DNA from: Lunularia cruciata
Taxonomy: Eukaryota > Streptophyta > Marchantiopsida > Lunulariales > Lunulariaceae
Direction: 5' to 3'
Length of the DNA stretch: 64,000 nucleotides
Assembly: GCA_948567375.1 (NCBI GenBank)
Contig: OX419755.1
Location: 68,390,944-68,454,943 of the forward strand
Shown: in pieces, positions 33,518 to 44,999 of the stretch
Layout of the letters: each line of letters begins with the position of its first letter
Position numbering within the stretch: the first letter of the stretch is position 1
Translations under genes and position numbers: made by a program
The notes under the pieces: generated by a model
Database searches by the model: none
Seen by the model: only the letters and a program-made list of their open reading frames with translations
Told to the model about the DNA's origin: nothing

Positions 33518-36500
33518 CAATTGATTGTCTTGAATGGAATCCTAGAAGGTAATCAAGTGAGAGTATTAATAGATCCGGGAGAAACATAGAATTTCTTGTC
33601 TCACTCTGTTGCAATAAGATTGGGAATGGATCTAGAGAGAGATGGAAGTGAAGAAGTAGAGTTACCAAATGGGCAAACAGAGAGGATTAAATCATTACCT
33701 AGACGGGTTACCCTCTCTGTAGGAGAATATTATGAAGCAATTGAGTGGCGAGTGATACAGTTAGCCCGTTATGATGCAATTTTAGGCATGCCATGGATGG
33801 AGCAGTACAACCCAATGGTGGATTGGAGGAAGAAAGTAGTGAGAACCCACCAATGGTCAATCCTTGGGGTTAAAGAAAAATCACACAAGCAGAAACTGCC
33901 TCTATATGTCGTAGGGACGACAACTGTCTGTAAGACCAATAGATGTTTTATGGGTCTAATAAGAGAAGTCCAGAGTGCACAACTCATTGGACAAATTCCT
34001 GAGAAATTGAAGGATGTGGTGGATGAGTTTCAAGATGTCTTTCTCGATGATCTACCCTCAGGATTACCACCTAAAAGGCGAGTAGATCACAAAATAGAGA
34101 CACTCCCCGGGAAGATACCTCCTTGTAAGGCCCCATATCGCCTATCACCTCATGAGTTGAACGAGTGTAAGACTCAAATTGAGGAGATGCTACAGAAAGG
34201 GTTCATCCAACCTAGCGTATCACCATATGGGGCCCCTGTCTTGTTTGTGAAGAAGAAGGATGGTACAATGCGCATATGCATTGACTATCGGGATCTCAAT
34301 CAGCAAACAGTGAAGAATAAATACCCCTTACCTCGCATGGATGACCTATTTGATCAACTCCATGGAGCGAGATACTTCACCAAACTGGACTTGCGGAGCG
34401 GTTATAATCAAATCCGAATTGCAGAGGAGGATGTGTACAAAACTGCCTTTTGAACCAGGTATGGCCACTTTGAGTATCTTGTGATGCCTTTTGGCCTCAC
34501 CAATGCGCCTGCCACTTTCATGAGCCTAATGAATGACATATTTCGTCCATACTTGGATAAGTTTGTTATCGTCTTCTTGGATGATATCTTAATATATAGT
34601 AGCACGATCACAAAACACAAATAACATCTACGAGAGGTCCTCCCGATTCTAAGACAGAATCAGTTGTACGCCAAAATCTCAAAGTGTGAGTTTGGCAAGT
34701 CTGAAGTAGACTACTTAGGGCATAGAGTAAGTGCAGAGTGCATTCAAGTATTGATAGATAAAATAGAAGTCATTCAAAAATGGAGTGCCCTAGAAGATCA
34801 GACTCAACTTAAGAGCTTCTTGGGGTTAACAAGATTCTATCGTAGATTTGTCAAGGACTTCTCCAAGGTTGCACAACCTTTAACGGCACTACTTGGCAAG
34901 GGGAAGAAGTGGACATGGGGAACTGCACAAGAGTTGGCCTTTCAAGAATTGAAGGCCGCCTTGCTACATGCACCAATCTTGAAGTGGTATGACCCAAAAC
35001 GTCCAATCAAGTTGGCTATAGATGCATCAGGCGTAGCAATAGGAGCAGTCCTACAACAAGAGTGGCATGACGGATGGCATCCAATTGCATATTTCTCTCA
35101 AAAGTTGTTACCGACAGAGCGCAACAACCACACCACAGAACAAGAAGAGCTGGCCATTGTTCTAGCAACCAAGCATTGGAAGCACTACCTGGGCGAGAAG
35201 GCATTTGTAGTAGAGACAAACCACAAACCTCTAGTCTACCTCGAGACGCAAAAGGATCTATCTCGTCGCCAAATTTGGTGGGCAGAGTGGCGACAACGCT
35301 TCAACATGACAATCACCTACGTGGAAGGTAAGAAACAACTAGCAGATGCATTCACCCATATGCCAATGGCCAACAACTTGGTGGCAGAGGTTAAGATTAA
35401 CCCTAAATTCTGGCAAGAGATTCTAGTTGCTACAAAAACTGATCCACAGACTGTAAAAGCACAATCGTCCAAAGGTGTCACCAGCACCCAAGGACTCACC
35501 TTTCGGGATGGCAAATTATGGATCCCATATGTCCCAGACTTACGCACCACCATTCTAGCACAATGTCATGATTCGGCCATTGCAGCTCATGTCGGAGTAG
35601 ACAAGACGTTGGATGCAGTCAAGCGCCATTACTATTGGCCCAAGATGAGCAATGACATGATGGACTATGTGCGTAGCTGCCTACTTTGTCAACAGAACAA
35701 AGCTTCTAATCAAGCTCCTGCAGGGCTCCTTCAACCTCTCTCCACTCCTACCCAGCGTTGGGAACAAGTGAATATGGATCTCGTCTGCGAATTACCCAAG
35801 ACCACCTCAGGGTTTGACTCCATTGTGGTCTTTGTGGACCGGCTCAGCAAAATGATTCATGTACGCCCTACCACCAAGGAGGTGACCGCTCCACAACTAG
35901 CGCAACTATACTTAGATGCAGTCTTTGCTCACCATGGCTTGTCTAGAGTACTCATCACCGATAGAGGCACCCAATTCACCAGTTTGTTTTGGCAAACACT
36001 CTTTGGTTTCTTCAAGACCAAGTTGGCCATGTCTACAGCTTACCACTCACAAATAGATGGCCAAACAGAGCGGGATAATCGCACAATTGAAGACATGTTA
36101 CGCGGCTTCACCTTAGAAGAGCAAGAGAGGTGGGACACCCTACTACCGTTGGTGGAATTTGCTTACAACAATTCAATGAATGCCTCCACCCAGGTCACTC
36201 CGTTCTTCCTCATGTATGGTGAGCATCCCTTCACACCTTCTAGCTTGATGAAGATCAGTCCAGTGACTACCAAGGTTGATGCAATCAACACATTTGTTTC
36301 TAGAATCCAACAAGGTGTGGAGAGCGCCAAGTACAGGTTACATATTGCACAAAATCGACAAAAGCAGTATGTTGATGCACATCGCAGGCACATGGAGTTC
36401 AATGCTAGGGATCAAGTGTGGCTATCGACAACCAACCTCACATTAGTTGGATGTCGTAAGCTCAGACCTCGTTTTATTGGGCCTTTCTTGATTCTTCATC

Positions 36501-36850
36501 GCATTGGCATTGTGGCCTATCACCTTGAGCTACCACCACACATGAAGATCTATCCAGTGTTCCATGTCTCCCTACTATGTAGATATGCTCCCCGATCAGG
36601 CCAAGGTCCTTCCACAGAGGACATTTGACCTTGTCCGACACTCATTGATGGCACAGAGGAATATGAAGAGGAGCAGATTCTCCAAAAACGCATGCGTGGT
36701 ACTCGCCATCTACGGGTGGAATATCTAGTACAATGGAAAGGTTACTCCCTCTATGAAGCAACCTGGGAACCCGCTGCCAATTTGGCACATGCACCGGTGT
36801 TGGTACAAGCATTTGAGCAACAATTGCGCAATGAGGACGTTGTGTCTTAA
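33518..36850 (+). pseudogene. F1 copy B pol: protease, RT, RNase H, integrase, chromodomain
   Basis: One continuous frame broken by four stops (TAG 33587, TGA 34451, TAA 34622, TGA 36626). Protease: QLIVLNGILEGNQVRVLID followed by PG, with Pro where D-S/T-G is expected, then [12 protein letters not shown] (about 34090-34760): [51 protein letters not shown] and the catalytic [10 protein letters not shown]. RNase H: LAIDASGVAIGAVLQQE, TEQEELAIVLATKHWKHYL, with ETNHKPL for the usual TDHKPL. Integrase: zinc region (AAHVGVDKTLDAVKRHYYWP, CLLCQQNK), D in MDLVCELP, D in ITDRGTQF, E in DGQTERDNRTIED. Chromodomain after the last stop: EEQILQKRM, VEYLVQWKGYSLYEATWEP. TAA at 36848. Confidence 0.93.
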
Positions 36851-36863
36851 AAGGAGGGAGGTC
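36849..36863 (+). other. Polypurine tract of F1 copy B
   Basis: AAAAGGAGGGAGGTC directly before the 3' LTR, overlapping the pol stop codon. Confidence 0.85.
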
Positions 36864-37607
36864 TATAATACCAAGGGTTAGCCATATCATCTAGATGTGA
36901 AATTTGGTTTGGTAACTTCTAGAATGATGTTATACATGATGGTCAAAATAGATCAGATAGAAGTATCACCTAAAGAGTACTTTTACAAATAGGGCAGAAA
37001 CCAAAATAGACTTGAGAACGTTAGAACCATTAGCTAGACATATGATTTAAAGGTGAGAATTGGTTTGGTAACATCTGGAAGGATGTTACACATGATGGAC
37101 TAAACAGATCAGAAAGAGGTATCACCAAAAGGGGACTTCTACTAATAGAGTAGGAACCAAAATATGCCTGAAATCTTTGAAGGCAATTTTGGAGGCCTAA
37201 ACGGATGAATTAGGCCTCGAAAATGTGCATACTCCCCCCCCTTCCCAAGGGGAAAGAAGCTGGCCTTTTTTCCCCCCTGCTTTGTCTTGTCGAGAGCTTT
37301 CCAACGGTACCTTACTCACGTGATTCTGAGATTCCTACAAGAAGATTCCCTAAAAGATTCCCTCCGGTCAAAGCTTGTTTGACCAACCAGATAGGACCTA
37401 GACCAGACAGGTCACCCATCCAAGTAAGTAATCCAAGGGTGGAGCTTGTTGACATGTCATCTATCTATGTCCCTAATCCTATGGTGGGGCTTCCTTGGAG
37501 GAGATCTTCTTTGTCTATATAATAAAGAGAAGGTGCTCCCTTGGGGCATCGAATGTTTGAGTGTGCAATCTATGTTTTCTCTCTTCTCTTGTCCTCAGAG
37601 TATTACA
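36864..37607 (+). repeat. 3' LTR of F1 copy B
   Basis: Aligned throughout with the 5' LTR. First dinucleotide is TA instead of TG; ends TTACA. The C tract here is 8 C (37234-37241). Confidence 0.94.
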
Positions 37608-37979
37608 ATCAAGGGGCTTGAATGTGTGGAGAGTTTCCCACCTATTGATTGGAGAATCTTGGCAATAAAATCAAGTGCAATTGGAGCAATTTCACTTTTT
37701 GTTAGTGATTTTAATCTCAAAGCCAAAGGGGGAGTACCAATCTAACCTTCAAGTTCTTTGCGCTTTTCCATAAACCTTCATAGTTTTTTGTTAAACTTTT
37801 ACACCCGATAGGCAAGATATAATTCATTCAAAAGCCTATGGGGGAAAATCCCTTCTTAACCAAAGTAGTGAACATTATGTGTAGCATACTAAAGGAGTAA
37901 ATTGATCTAGAGCAAGCATCTCTCCTTCTTGCTTTGGAATTGGGAGCTAAGTGACTTTGGAGTTGCCCATGAGATGAAG
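37608..37979. other. Spacer after F1, resumes older repeat
   Basis: Pre-insertion host sequence. It includes an AAAGGGGGAGT purine stretch at about 37723-37734 of the kind found just upstream of copia 3' LTRs, but no LTR can be defined after it. A short open frame (SLFVSDFNLKAKGG) precedes it. Confidence 0.4.
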
Positions 37980-39905
37980 AGGAGGAAAAAAGGAATGATA
38001 AGGGACCTAAGAAGAAACCTCTACAATTTTATAAAAGAGAAATTGAAAATTTTATTAGGCACAATGCAAGTCAATATGGAGCAATGATGTTGGATATAAA
38101 GATTGGGCTAACAAACAAAGCATTGAGTGACCAAATTGCAACATTCTTTGGAGAGAAGAGGTCCACCAATAACAAATAAAGGATGAGTAATTATAAAGAT
38201 CCAACAAGGATAACGGTTGTGGAGACAATCATGAGACCAATTCTGACAAAAGAGAACAATCTACCTCAACAATAGCCTAGCAATCATTTTTAAGTACATA
38301 TTTCAAGGAGAGCCATTAAATTGTGCAAATGTAATCTACTTGCAAGTAAGAAGCCTGCACAAAGAATTTGAGAAAGATAGTGGAGCAACATTCCTAGCCT
38401 CTTTTCAAATACATTTCTATATGGAGCTTAACTTACTCATAAAAGGGGAGCATAGGAAATTCCTAAGCTATTTCCATTAAGTGGAGTACGTCACCTTGCA
38501 ACTCAAAGGGAAGACATTCCTTCAAAACTACCAAGTCGCAGATGCCAAATATGTAAGATCTGGTGAATCTTTCTTGATGGATGAAGAAGGAACTACATCC
38601 ACACCTAAGAAGAAAAGGTCAACTCCGTTGAGACTTCAAAATCTAGACGAGAAGCCAAGAAAGAATCCTCAAGTAAAAAATGTATCTTTGGAGGAGGACG
38701 TAGAAGACTCCAAAGACCAAGACTAGAAGAAGAAGAAGAAGAAGAAGAAGAAGGTTCATTCACCTTGCATGGATCTACATTGAGATCCAAGGATAAAGAT
38801 CAGTTCAAAGATGTGCAATCTACCTCAAACATTCAACAAAGAGTAGACCAAGAGGACCAAGCCAAAGACACCCAAAGAGAAACCTCATATTGGCCCAAAG
38901 AACCTCCTTGCCCCACGCAAGAAGCATAAATCCCCAAAGAAGAACATGCATAGACCAAAGAGAGATAAGAAGAGAGCCTTCTGAGTGAAGGGTAGCAAGA
39001 AGCCAACGGGAAGGTTGACATCAAGTCCAAAGGTGAAGACCTTATGAGTAGAGTGCTAACCAAAGTAGGGGAAGGGGTGAATCAAGCACAAAGACCGCAT
39101 ATCTTGAAAAGAGCTAACTTCATAATAGATTTGGTAGGTTTGGCCTTGTAGATATCAGAACTCATCTTGCTCCAATATTAAGAAGTCTACTTTAATATGG
39201 TAGATTACTCCACCAGCTTGTCATAAGCACACAAGATAATCTACACTATGAAAGCAAAGGAAGACAAAACGGAGGAGGAGTCAAAGAAGAGTCAAAACTT
39301 GTACAAAAGGAGGCCATGAAAGTGAACACACTTGTAAAGGAGAACTTGGAAGAGAAGAGACAAAGCTCCTCCCTAATAGCATATTGCAAGAAGTAAGAGG
39401 AAGAACTTTGAAGGCTACAATTGGAATTGTGAACACTTTGGATGAAAAAGAAGGACATGCAACTCAAGTACAAAGATCAATTAATGACCCAAGACAAAGA
39501 AGTGGTAAGTATTCTCCCCAAATAATTACCACTTCTTTGTCTCTTTAGAAACTACAAAGATCAAGGTAGTCACCTTGGATGGTCAAATGTTCAAGTACAC
39601 TACGGATGTGGCTATATAGTTTGAGAATCTAGCCCAAGAATTGAAGGAGAAGGAAGTAAGGTTAGCCAATTAAACTTTAATGATGGGAGAAGTGAAGCAA
39701 GAGATTGCAGCCTTGAATACCACCTTAGAGGAAAAGAATGTGAAGATACTCAAAAAATAGAAGAAATTTGCAATGAATTTGTGGAAGTCTTGGAGGAGAT
39801 AGCTCAAGGTAAAATTACCAAAACAAAATTACATAAGCTGAAGCTACAAGTCAAAGAGATGGAGAAGAAGTACAAAGATAAGAAACTAGACCAATTGAAA
39901 TTTTG
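37980..39905 (+). pseudogene. Coiled-coil gag family, copy C4
   Basis: Broken frames of a long protein. An N-terminal part (38025-38160) reads KREIENFIRHNASQYGAMML, TNKALSDQIATFFGEKR. A charged Ser/Lys middle (38481-38726) includes a (GAA)n tract at 38725-38753. Then KRANFIIDLVGLAL and a Glu/Lys-rich coiled coil (39230-39500: MKAKEDKTEEESKKSQNLYK, EENLEEK-like). The C-terminus (39750-39905) reads FVEVLEEIAQ and KLHKLKLQVKEMEKKYKDKK. The middle and end match copy C1. No polymerase domain follows. Confidence 0.55.
38725..38753 (+). repeat. (AGA)n microsatellite
   Basis: About nine uninterrupted trinucleotide units within the charged region of copy C4. Confidence 0.9.
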
Positions 39906-39959
39906 ACTTTGAGAGCACACTGACAAATAATTTATTGATTCTTGTGATATCCTTGGCTG

Positions 39960-40800
39960 AAAATAGTATATTCCAAGGAGATGATCAAAGTCTTGATTAA
40001 ACCCTTTTAGAGGCAAAGGTAGTTCTTTTCCATACAGCTTTAGGCCAAAGAACCTTTGCTAAAAAATTCCTTCTTAGTTGTAGAATCTTTGGAGTCAGAA
40101 GCAATTTGGAGGCCTTCATATTTGAAATCATTTGCAGGTAAGGAAAACTTTGGAGTGCCTAGTCCAAAGACTACAAATTGCAAGTTGTCTTTGTGGAAGA
40201 ATTGATACCTTCCCTAACACATATAAGGCACCTAATTAACCTACATGTGGGTAGGATAAGATAGAACAAGATCCAACATGTATAATGTAGATATAGGTAT
40301 GACATCTTAGAAGTACTTCAATCATGAGATCTCTATAAGTTTGAGTAGATGAAGCTATTTATGGCTTCTAACTAGTGTAAATATTCATTCACCTCTTTAA
40401 CCATGATATATGAAAGAGTCAAAAGCTCTTCATCACTATTACCTTAATTTTGAGAATTGATGGTTGTCTTTGTAAGGGTGATGAACTCCATAGTAGGAAC
40501 ACAAATGCTTAAGGTACTTGTACTTGATTGAGGCATGTGATCTTTGACGTTTTAACGGAGCAAAGCAATGCCTTGATGGATTCAAAATATGCTTTAGAGT
40601 TGAAAGCACTAAAGCATATTTTGCTAATGAAAAATATGCTTTAGTACCATGGAACATAAAAATCAAAGACTAATTGCTAATGCAAAGAAGCTTTTGAGTT
40701 TTTCCTTTTATGAAAGGTAGTACAAAGTCTTTGGAGCTGATGTCTTTGTAGTGAAGTGGCTAGTTTGGTTTAAATGAATCATCACCTTGAGGATTAATTT
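39960..40800 (+). repeat. 3' non-coding module of coiled-coil gag family (copy 2)
   Basis: Aligns in patches with 19700-20393 and 41100-42460 (AAGAGTCAAAAGCTCTTCATCA, GGAGCAAAGCAATGCCTTGATG, GATGTCTTTGTAGT). It follows the C4 coding remnant directly. With the next copy about 1 kb downstream it may represent an LTR pair or a tandem 3' end. Confidence 0.55.
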
Positions 40801-41049
40801 ATAATTAACTTGTAATGGAATGGATTACTTTTATTTTCTATTTGCCATAGATGCTACATGGGATGACAATGCATGTTTTTGGTAGTGATTCCTTCCAATA
40901 AATTTAATAAATAATAACAATAATAAAAATAAATGAACTACCATTTAATGACCTTTCTCTTCAATTCTAGTCATTTTTACTTGTTTTCTCAAGTGAAACA
41001 CCTTTTACGTACCATTATATAACTTTTTTGGTTGATATTGGATTATCAC

Positions 41050-41295
41050 AACTATAGTAGTGTAGATTTCAAATAACAAGGAAACTACAATTGATTAAAT
41101 CCTCCTTAGGAAGTTAGAGGCAAAGGTGATTTTTGCAATAGTTTTGTACCAAAGTACCCTTCATAGAATAAAGATTTTTTGTCATTGTTACAATCTTTGG
41201 AGGAGGAAAACCATGTCCAAAGATGACAAAGTAGAGTTGCTTTAAGAGAGAAGTTAACACTTTCCCAAGACACTTGTTAATGAAGTAGCAACAAG
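41050..41295 (+). repeat. 3' non-coding module (copy 3), left part
   Basis: Matches 19680-19870, including TTTTGTACCAAAG, CCAAAGATGACAAAGTA and CTTTCCCAAGACACTTGTTA. Interrupted by the solo LTR at 41296. Confidence 0.65.
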
Positions 41296-41899
41296 TGTAA
41301 TACAAATAGCTAGACATATTAGCTAAGGTGAAAATTGGCTTAGAAACATCTGGAAGGATGTTATGTATGATGGGATTGGTAGATCAGATAGAGGTGTCAC
41401 CAAAAAAGCACTTCTACAAACATAGTAGGAGCAGAAAATAGTACGGAAACTTTAGAGCCAATTTCGAAGGCCTAAATAGATGAATTAGGCCTCAAAATGT
41501 GCAAAATCCCCTCCTCCTCCCCCTCTCCCCCCTCTTCATTGTGGGAAAGGATAGCCTTTCCTTCCCCTCCTGGTTTATCTCATCAAGAGCTTTCCAATGG
41601 TACCTCACCCACATGATTTGGAGATTCTTACAAGAAGATTCTCTAAAGATTCCCTTTGGTCAAAGGTGGTTTGACCAACCAAATGGGATCAGAACCAATA
41701 TGTCACCCATGCATGCAACTAATCTAAGGGAAGAGATCATTGACATATGATCCATCCATGTATCTAATCCAAGGGTGGAGCTTCCTTCGACATAGTCCCC
41801 TTTTGCTATACAATATAGTCAAGGTGCTCGTTTGGAGCATAAGATGTTTGAGTGTAAAACTGTGTGTTTCTTCAAGTATCCTATCCTAGGAGTATTACA
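41296..41899 (+). mobile_element. Solo LTR of an F1-related subfamily (short U3)
   Basis: A 604-bp LTR, TG...CA, flanked by perfect duplications ACAAG (41291-41295 and 41900-41904). It clearly aligns with F1 LTRs (ATCTGGAAGGATGTTA, GGCCTAAATAGATGAATTAGG, GAGTATTACA end) but carries only one copy of the U3 module and is much more diverged. Confidence 0.9.
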
Positions 41900-42460
41900 A
41901 CAAGTTGATTGTCTTGTTTTTGTAGTTAAGATAAGACAACAATGATGAAAATCTGCAATGTATAGTGAAGAGGCAATGAAGTGCAATCTTTGTAGATCAT
42001 AACACTTCCTCAATTGTCAAGTTTTGTTGGATAGTAGCAAAAGAATTAATTAATGTATTTTTCCAAATGCAAAGTTTTGTTCAGTTGATGAAAAAAGAAG
42101 CGCCAAAAGCTCTTTGTCACCTTTTCTTATTTGTTAGTATTGGTGGTATGTCTTTGGTTGAATAGTGCTACTAAGTCTTTATAGTAGGAACCCAAGTAGC
42201 AAAGTGTGTGATCACTAGTAATTTTTGTTAGGGTCAAGGATCTTAGGTAGTTTTGAAGGAGCAAAGCAATACTTTGATGTGTCTTAAATAAGCTATAGTG
42301 TTGAAAGTACCACAAATTTGAAAAATGAAGACTTGCTACCAATGCAAAGTGCCTTTGGAAAAATGCCTTCTCAAAGGGTAGAACATGTCCTTCAAATTTT
42401 ATGTCTTTGTAGTAGAATTAGCCTCTTCAAGCCTCTTTGGAGTTGAATGAATCATCACCT
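41900..42460 (+). repeat. 3' non-coding module (copy 3), right part
   Basis: Matches 19920-20393 plus 21136-21160 in order: GAAGTGCAATCTTTGTAGAT, CAAAAGCTCTTTGTC, GAACCCAAGTAG, TTTTGAAGGAGCAAAGCAAT, AGGGTAGAACATGT, GTCTTTGTAGTAGAA, CCTCTTTGGAGTT. Confidence 0.7.
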
Positions 42461-44619
42461 TTAGGAAATATGTTCTTCAGAGTTAATGTTTTTTTAGTAG
42501 CATTACTATTACACTACTATTACTACTCATGATACTATTACACTACACTCTTCAAGAGTGTAGTGTAATAGTTAACCCAAAAGATTAAACAATTAATAAT
42601 AAAGGACTCCAATAGTGATACTTCTCTTCAAATCCAACCATTTTTGACACCCATATCCTTGTATGAATGGCCTATTCTTTGCTATTATATCTTGTCTTTA
42701 ATGATCCTTTGAGTTCTTATGTTTGTTCATTGTTAAGTATAAAATTGGACTTTATTATAGTTTGGAATTGATTTTTCTCTTAAACACGTGTGTATTGATC
42801 ATATATCTAATATACAATATAAGAAGACTTTTACATGTCAACATATTCTAAAGGAAATAACTAAAAAGTCTGTTAGTCTATCAAGAAAAGATAAAATGTA
42901 AGCTTATAAAAAGATATTAACAAGTTAAACTTTGGAAAACTTATGAATTAATAACTTTGATATTATTTTTCACAACAAGAAGTTTGAAATGTATTCTAAC
43001 AACTTCCAAATTAAATCAAGGATAACACTAGGATAGGAATACAAGTTAATCTCAATAATATACCCTTTGGGATATTTATAGTAATCATTTTTTACCATGT
43101 TGCTATTGAGTTTATTTACATGCATATTAATAAGAGTATGACTACCAAATTATCCAAAGCACATCTACCCAATAAGTAGCAAAGATGAAAATAGGAACAC
43201 CCGTTGGACACAAGCTTGAACACATGTTACATATTCTTATTCCAAAAAACAAGTAATAAAATACAAAACATAAAGTTTCTCTTTATATATTGATAAGGTG
43301 AAACCTAACTTAGTTAGTTGAGTAGCTCAACAAAAGAGTTAAGTTTGTGTGGTGTCATATATCTTGTTAATTGTTCTAACTAAGTTCTATAGAGAACTCA
43401 AATAAAGTAGTCAACCAAATCTTTATGATTTTTGTACTACTTTACTAAATTATAATTAATATCAATTAAAACTTATTTTTGATATCAGATTTTTTGTTCT
43501 CATTACACCTCATATAATAGCATCAAAACACGGGATGGAAATGGTTAATAAAGAATAGTTAGTTTTTGGTCTAATAGATTGAGAGTTTTTATACTTAGCA
43601 TTGAAGTCTATACTAATTAATTTTCATAGTCTTATTTTTAAAAGTATATCTAACCCAAAAGACAAGCTTTTGGAGAAGATAATTGAGCTTCTTTTTGCTT
43701 ATGGATCTTGAAAGGTAATAGATCTCTAAAAAGACTACCAAGATGCTTGAAAACAATATCAAAATTTAGGCTCATAAGTTTGAGATATCATTATTTCAAG
43801 AAGATATGACAAAATTTTAATAAACTAATATCAAGGAGAAAGGCCACAAAATGCATATCATATAGATGTGGTTCCATTTGTGTTGTTCCTTGAATTTCTT
43901 CTTTTTGAGATACTCTAATAAAATTTGCCTTAGAAGACAATGTTTCTTTATAAATAAAAAAAGATAAAGACTTCAAAGCCTTCAAGCTCCAAAATGATGC
44001 ACCAATGAGACCAACTATGGTTTTCAATTATATGAACATTAAAACTTTCATACTTCAAGACTATGTTTATTACACATTATAAATAATAAATATGATACTT
44101 AAGATGATTAATCTCAAGAATGGAGCTCCAAACAGATTTCTCTAATGTCTAACATTTAAGTCAAGTTTGAATATTATATACATACTTTGGTTAGAAAAAT
44201 ATATATACAAACACAAGAGTGTAAAAAAACAGAATTTGAGGGTTTTCTTTTTATTTATTGGTTTATTTTTTTAAACATTGACTACAGTAAATAATAACTT
44301 TATGATAGCATTATGTAAATTTTAAGAAAACAAAATATCTCATAATAATCTCCCTTTTTTAATCATTTACTAGTCTAAAGTTGATAATTTAAGCCTAAAG
44401 TATCAATGAGTATGAACCATAAAGTGGCAAAAGTCATTATGTATTTATTGCATCCTAAACCCATTTACATATATAATTATACAAATAGATTTTTTGAAAT
44501 TTTAATTTTTACTTTATATTAATTAATTACATAATTCCTTCTATTAGGTAACCAATCTTTTACTTTCTAGCATATATTTGATTAGATTTGTATTCTTATT
44601 ATCAATATAAAAAGCTCAG
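42461..44619. other. AT-rich spacer
   Basis: About 2.2 kb of AT-rich sequence with no supported gene. Contains a perfect foldback at 42534-42572. No LTR or transposase boundary found. Confidence 0.5.
42534..42572. repeat. Perfect foldback, 19-bp arms, 1-bp loop
   Basis: Arms 42534-42552 and 42554-42572 (ACTATTACACTACACTCTT and its exact reverse complement) are separated by a single C. Confidence 0.92.
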
Positions 44620-44728
44620 AATGGTATAAAATGAGGGAAAAAGGTGACCACATAGGAAAAATGAACGATGGGAAGACCCCATCAAGCCGTACAAGGGAGA
44701 GACAAAAAAGGTAAAAATGGTATAAAAT
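44620..44728. mobile_element. Short retroposon-like insertion with 13-bp target duplications
   Basis: An 83-bp segment (44633-44715) is bracketed by AATGGTATAAAAT at 44620-44632 and 44716-44728. The insert aligns with the presumed LINE tail at 14318-14400, including GTACAAG and GACAAAAAAGGTAAA. The long perfect duplication is the mark of target-primed reverse transcription. Confidence 0.8.
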
Positions 44729-44999
44729 AGACCCTTATCTTGTATGTACCATCTAAAGCATGTTAAAATACATGTACTTATCTCTCAAGAGGTCTTGATA
44801 TCAAGAATATCTATGCTTGAAAACAAGAAGTATATGCATTTGTGATATTTGACATGATTACTAACTCACCATTGTGTATTATTTTTCTCTTCCAAGGGGG
44901 ATAAACTTTGATTGCTTTGCTGTGTTAATATAAGAGTGTCTCACTTTTGGAATTTATGGGAAGTGTGCTCATCCCATAAGCTTCACGTCAATATTTAAG
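44729..44999. other. Spacer before copia remnant A
   Basis: No supported feature. A possible start of copia A lies here, but no LTR was recognised. Confidence 0.4.

Larger units (their letters stand above)
30734..37607 (+). mobile_element. Ty3 chromovirus F1, full-length copy B
   Basis: A 6.9-kb complete element. LTRs are 30734-31473 and 36864-37607, flanked by a perfect 5-bp target duplication (ATCAA at 30729-30733 and 37608-37612). Internal order: primer-binding site, leader, gag with CCHC knuckle, protease, RT, RNase H, integrase, chromodomain, polypurine tract. In the first 210 bp the LTRs differ at about 13 positions by eye (about 94% identity), so it is not recent. Several stops and a 260-bp gag duplication make it non-functional. 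Confidence 0.95.

Noticed and set aside
30734-37607. Endogenous pararetrovirus or virus-derived origin
   Set aside because: LTRs, Met-tRNA primer site, polypurine tract, integrase, chromodomain and 5-bp target duplication define a Ty3 retrotransposon; no movement protein or envelope frame.
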